Shown piece after piece: positions 13,859 to 14,347 of a stretch of DNA of 14,347 nt (position 1 is the first letter of the stretch; every line of letters begins with the position of its first letter). The notes under the pieces were generated by a model. That model was not told the DNA's origin. It made no database searches and saw only the letters and a list, made by a program, of their open reading frames with translations. Position numbers and translations under genes: made by a program. The DNA comes from Dehalococcoidia bacterium (GTDB taxonomy: Bacteria > Chloroflexota > Dehalococcoidia > Dehalococcoidales > DAOWKM01). The stretch lies in assembly GCA_030643695.1 (NCBI GenBank), contig DAOWKM010000079.1:1-14347 (forward strand). Reading direction: 5' to 3'.

Positions 13859-14347
13859 ATGAATGAAAATATTTCTGGAATAAAGGAGCTACTAAGCCCA
13901 CACATTCAAGATTACAAAGGTTGGATTGGAAGTGAAGACTTTAGAGCATGGGATGAGGAGCGACAAGAAAAGGCATCAACATATGAGAATCTGCTCTCAA
14001 AAGAGGGTATATCAACTATGACAGAGGTCGAGGTTCATGAGTTAATTTCTACACTTTGGGCATTTGGTGCTTGGGGTAATAAAGATTATCTAGTTAGTAG
14101 ACTACTAAAAGCTGTTGAGTTGAACAAATTCAAAAAATTGTTGATGGAGTTACTCTGGGGGTCAAATCCGTTACGGAAGCGCTACGACGACTTTAACCAA
14201 AATGTTAAGTATTTGGGTTCCGCTGCCATAACAGAAATATTAGCTTTTGTTCACCCTGATGATTGTGCAATCTGGAATGAAAGAGCACGTACAGGACTGA
14301 AGAGAATCGGTTTATTGAAAGATTTAGTTGATCAGTATTGGATAAGC
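13859..14347 (+). CDS. unrecognised protein, N-terminal 163 residues, runs off the window
   Basis: An open frame from an ATG with GGGAGG seven to eight bases upstream and no stop before the window ends. The product is soluble-looking and largely helical, rich in Leu, Lys, Glu and Trp (Trp at 22, 31, 67, 72, 100, 139 and 161). A segment near 108-150 (RYDDFNQNVKYLG, then ITEILAFVHPDDCAIWNERARTGLKRIG) recalls, from memory only, N-terminal modules of some restriction or defence-associated proteins and helix-hairpin-helix-like DNA-binding folds, in which a conserved segment reads roughly 'seILhFv.P..y.iWN'. I cannot assign a family from this. G+C over 13861-14340 is about 38-39% by count, below the neighbouring genes, and the gene follows the end of the core cluster. 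This suggests acquired or accessory DNA. It is a real gene by start context and open length; its function is unknown. Confidence 0.7.
   Translation, partial: MNENISGIKELLSPHIQDYKGWIGSEDFRAWDEERQEKASTYENLLSKEGISTMTEVEVHELISTLWAFGAWGNKDYLVSRLLKAVELNKFKKLLMELLWGSNPLRKRYDDFNQNVKYLGSAAITEILAFVHPDDCAIWNERARTGLKRIGLLKDLVDQYWIS

Overview
The window looks like chromosomal core DNA of a bacterium, most likely a member of the Chloroflexota, class Dehalococcoidia. That placement is an inference. It rests on a ribosomal-to-isoprenoid operon resembling the one I recall from Dehalococcoides relatives, a very short EF-Ts, moderate G+C, and several TTG and GTG starts. Nearly every gene is recognisable housekeeping, and coding density is high, with no gene-free stretch above 300 bases.

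Left part (1-4029). dxs and pgk form a minus-strand pair, transcribed dxs then pgk. They diverge from a plus-strand small multidrug-export family membrane protein across a 3137-3297 gap that carries good promoters in both directions. A tRNA-Arg(UCU) gene with its own promoter follows on the plus strand.

Middle part (4030-6951). Three minus-strand genes lie here. hisF leads, followed 18 bases later by a stand-alone FMN-binding glutamate-synthase-like protein with an N-terminal four-cysteine cluster, then an unrecognised protein of about 113 residues. hisF and rpsB are divergent, each with its own 17-bp-spaced promoter.

Right part (6952-13805). One long plus-strand cluster runs rpsB-tsf-pyrH-frr-cdsA-dxr-rseP-ispG. 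It covers translation (S2, EF-Ts, ribosome recycling), UMP kinase, CDP-diacylglycerol synthesis, site-2 protease, and two steps of the MEP isoprenoid pathway. With dxs on the left, three MEP enzymes are in the window. uppS, which commonly sits between frr and cdsA, is absent; a short gap with a G/C-rich hairpin takes its place. A related but longer palindromic element lies between rseP and ispG.

Right edge (13859-14347). A lower-G+C reading frame with a good ribosome binding site runs off the end. I do not recognise it with confidence. It is the only gene that looks accessory and is the best lead for anything unusual. I see no CRISPR array, insertion sequence or phage gene, and no convincing new multi-gene system.
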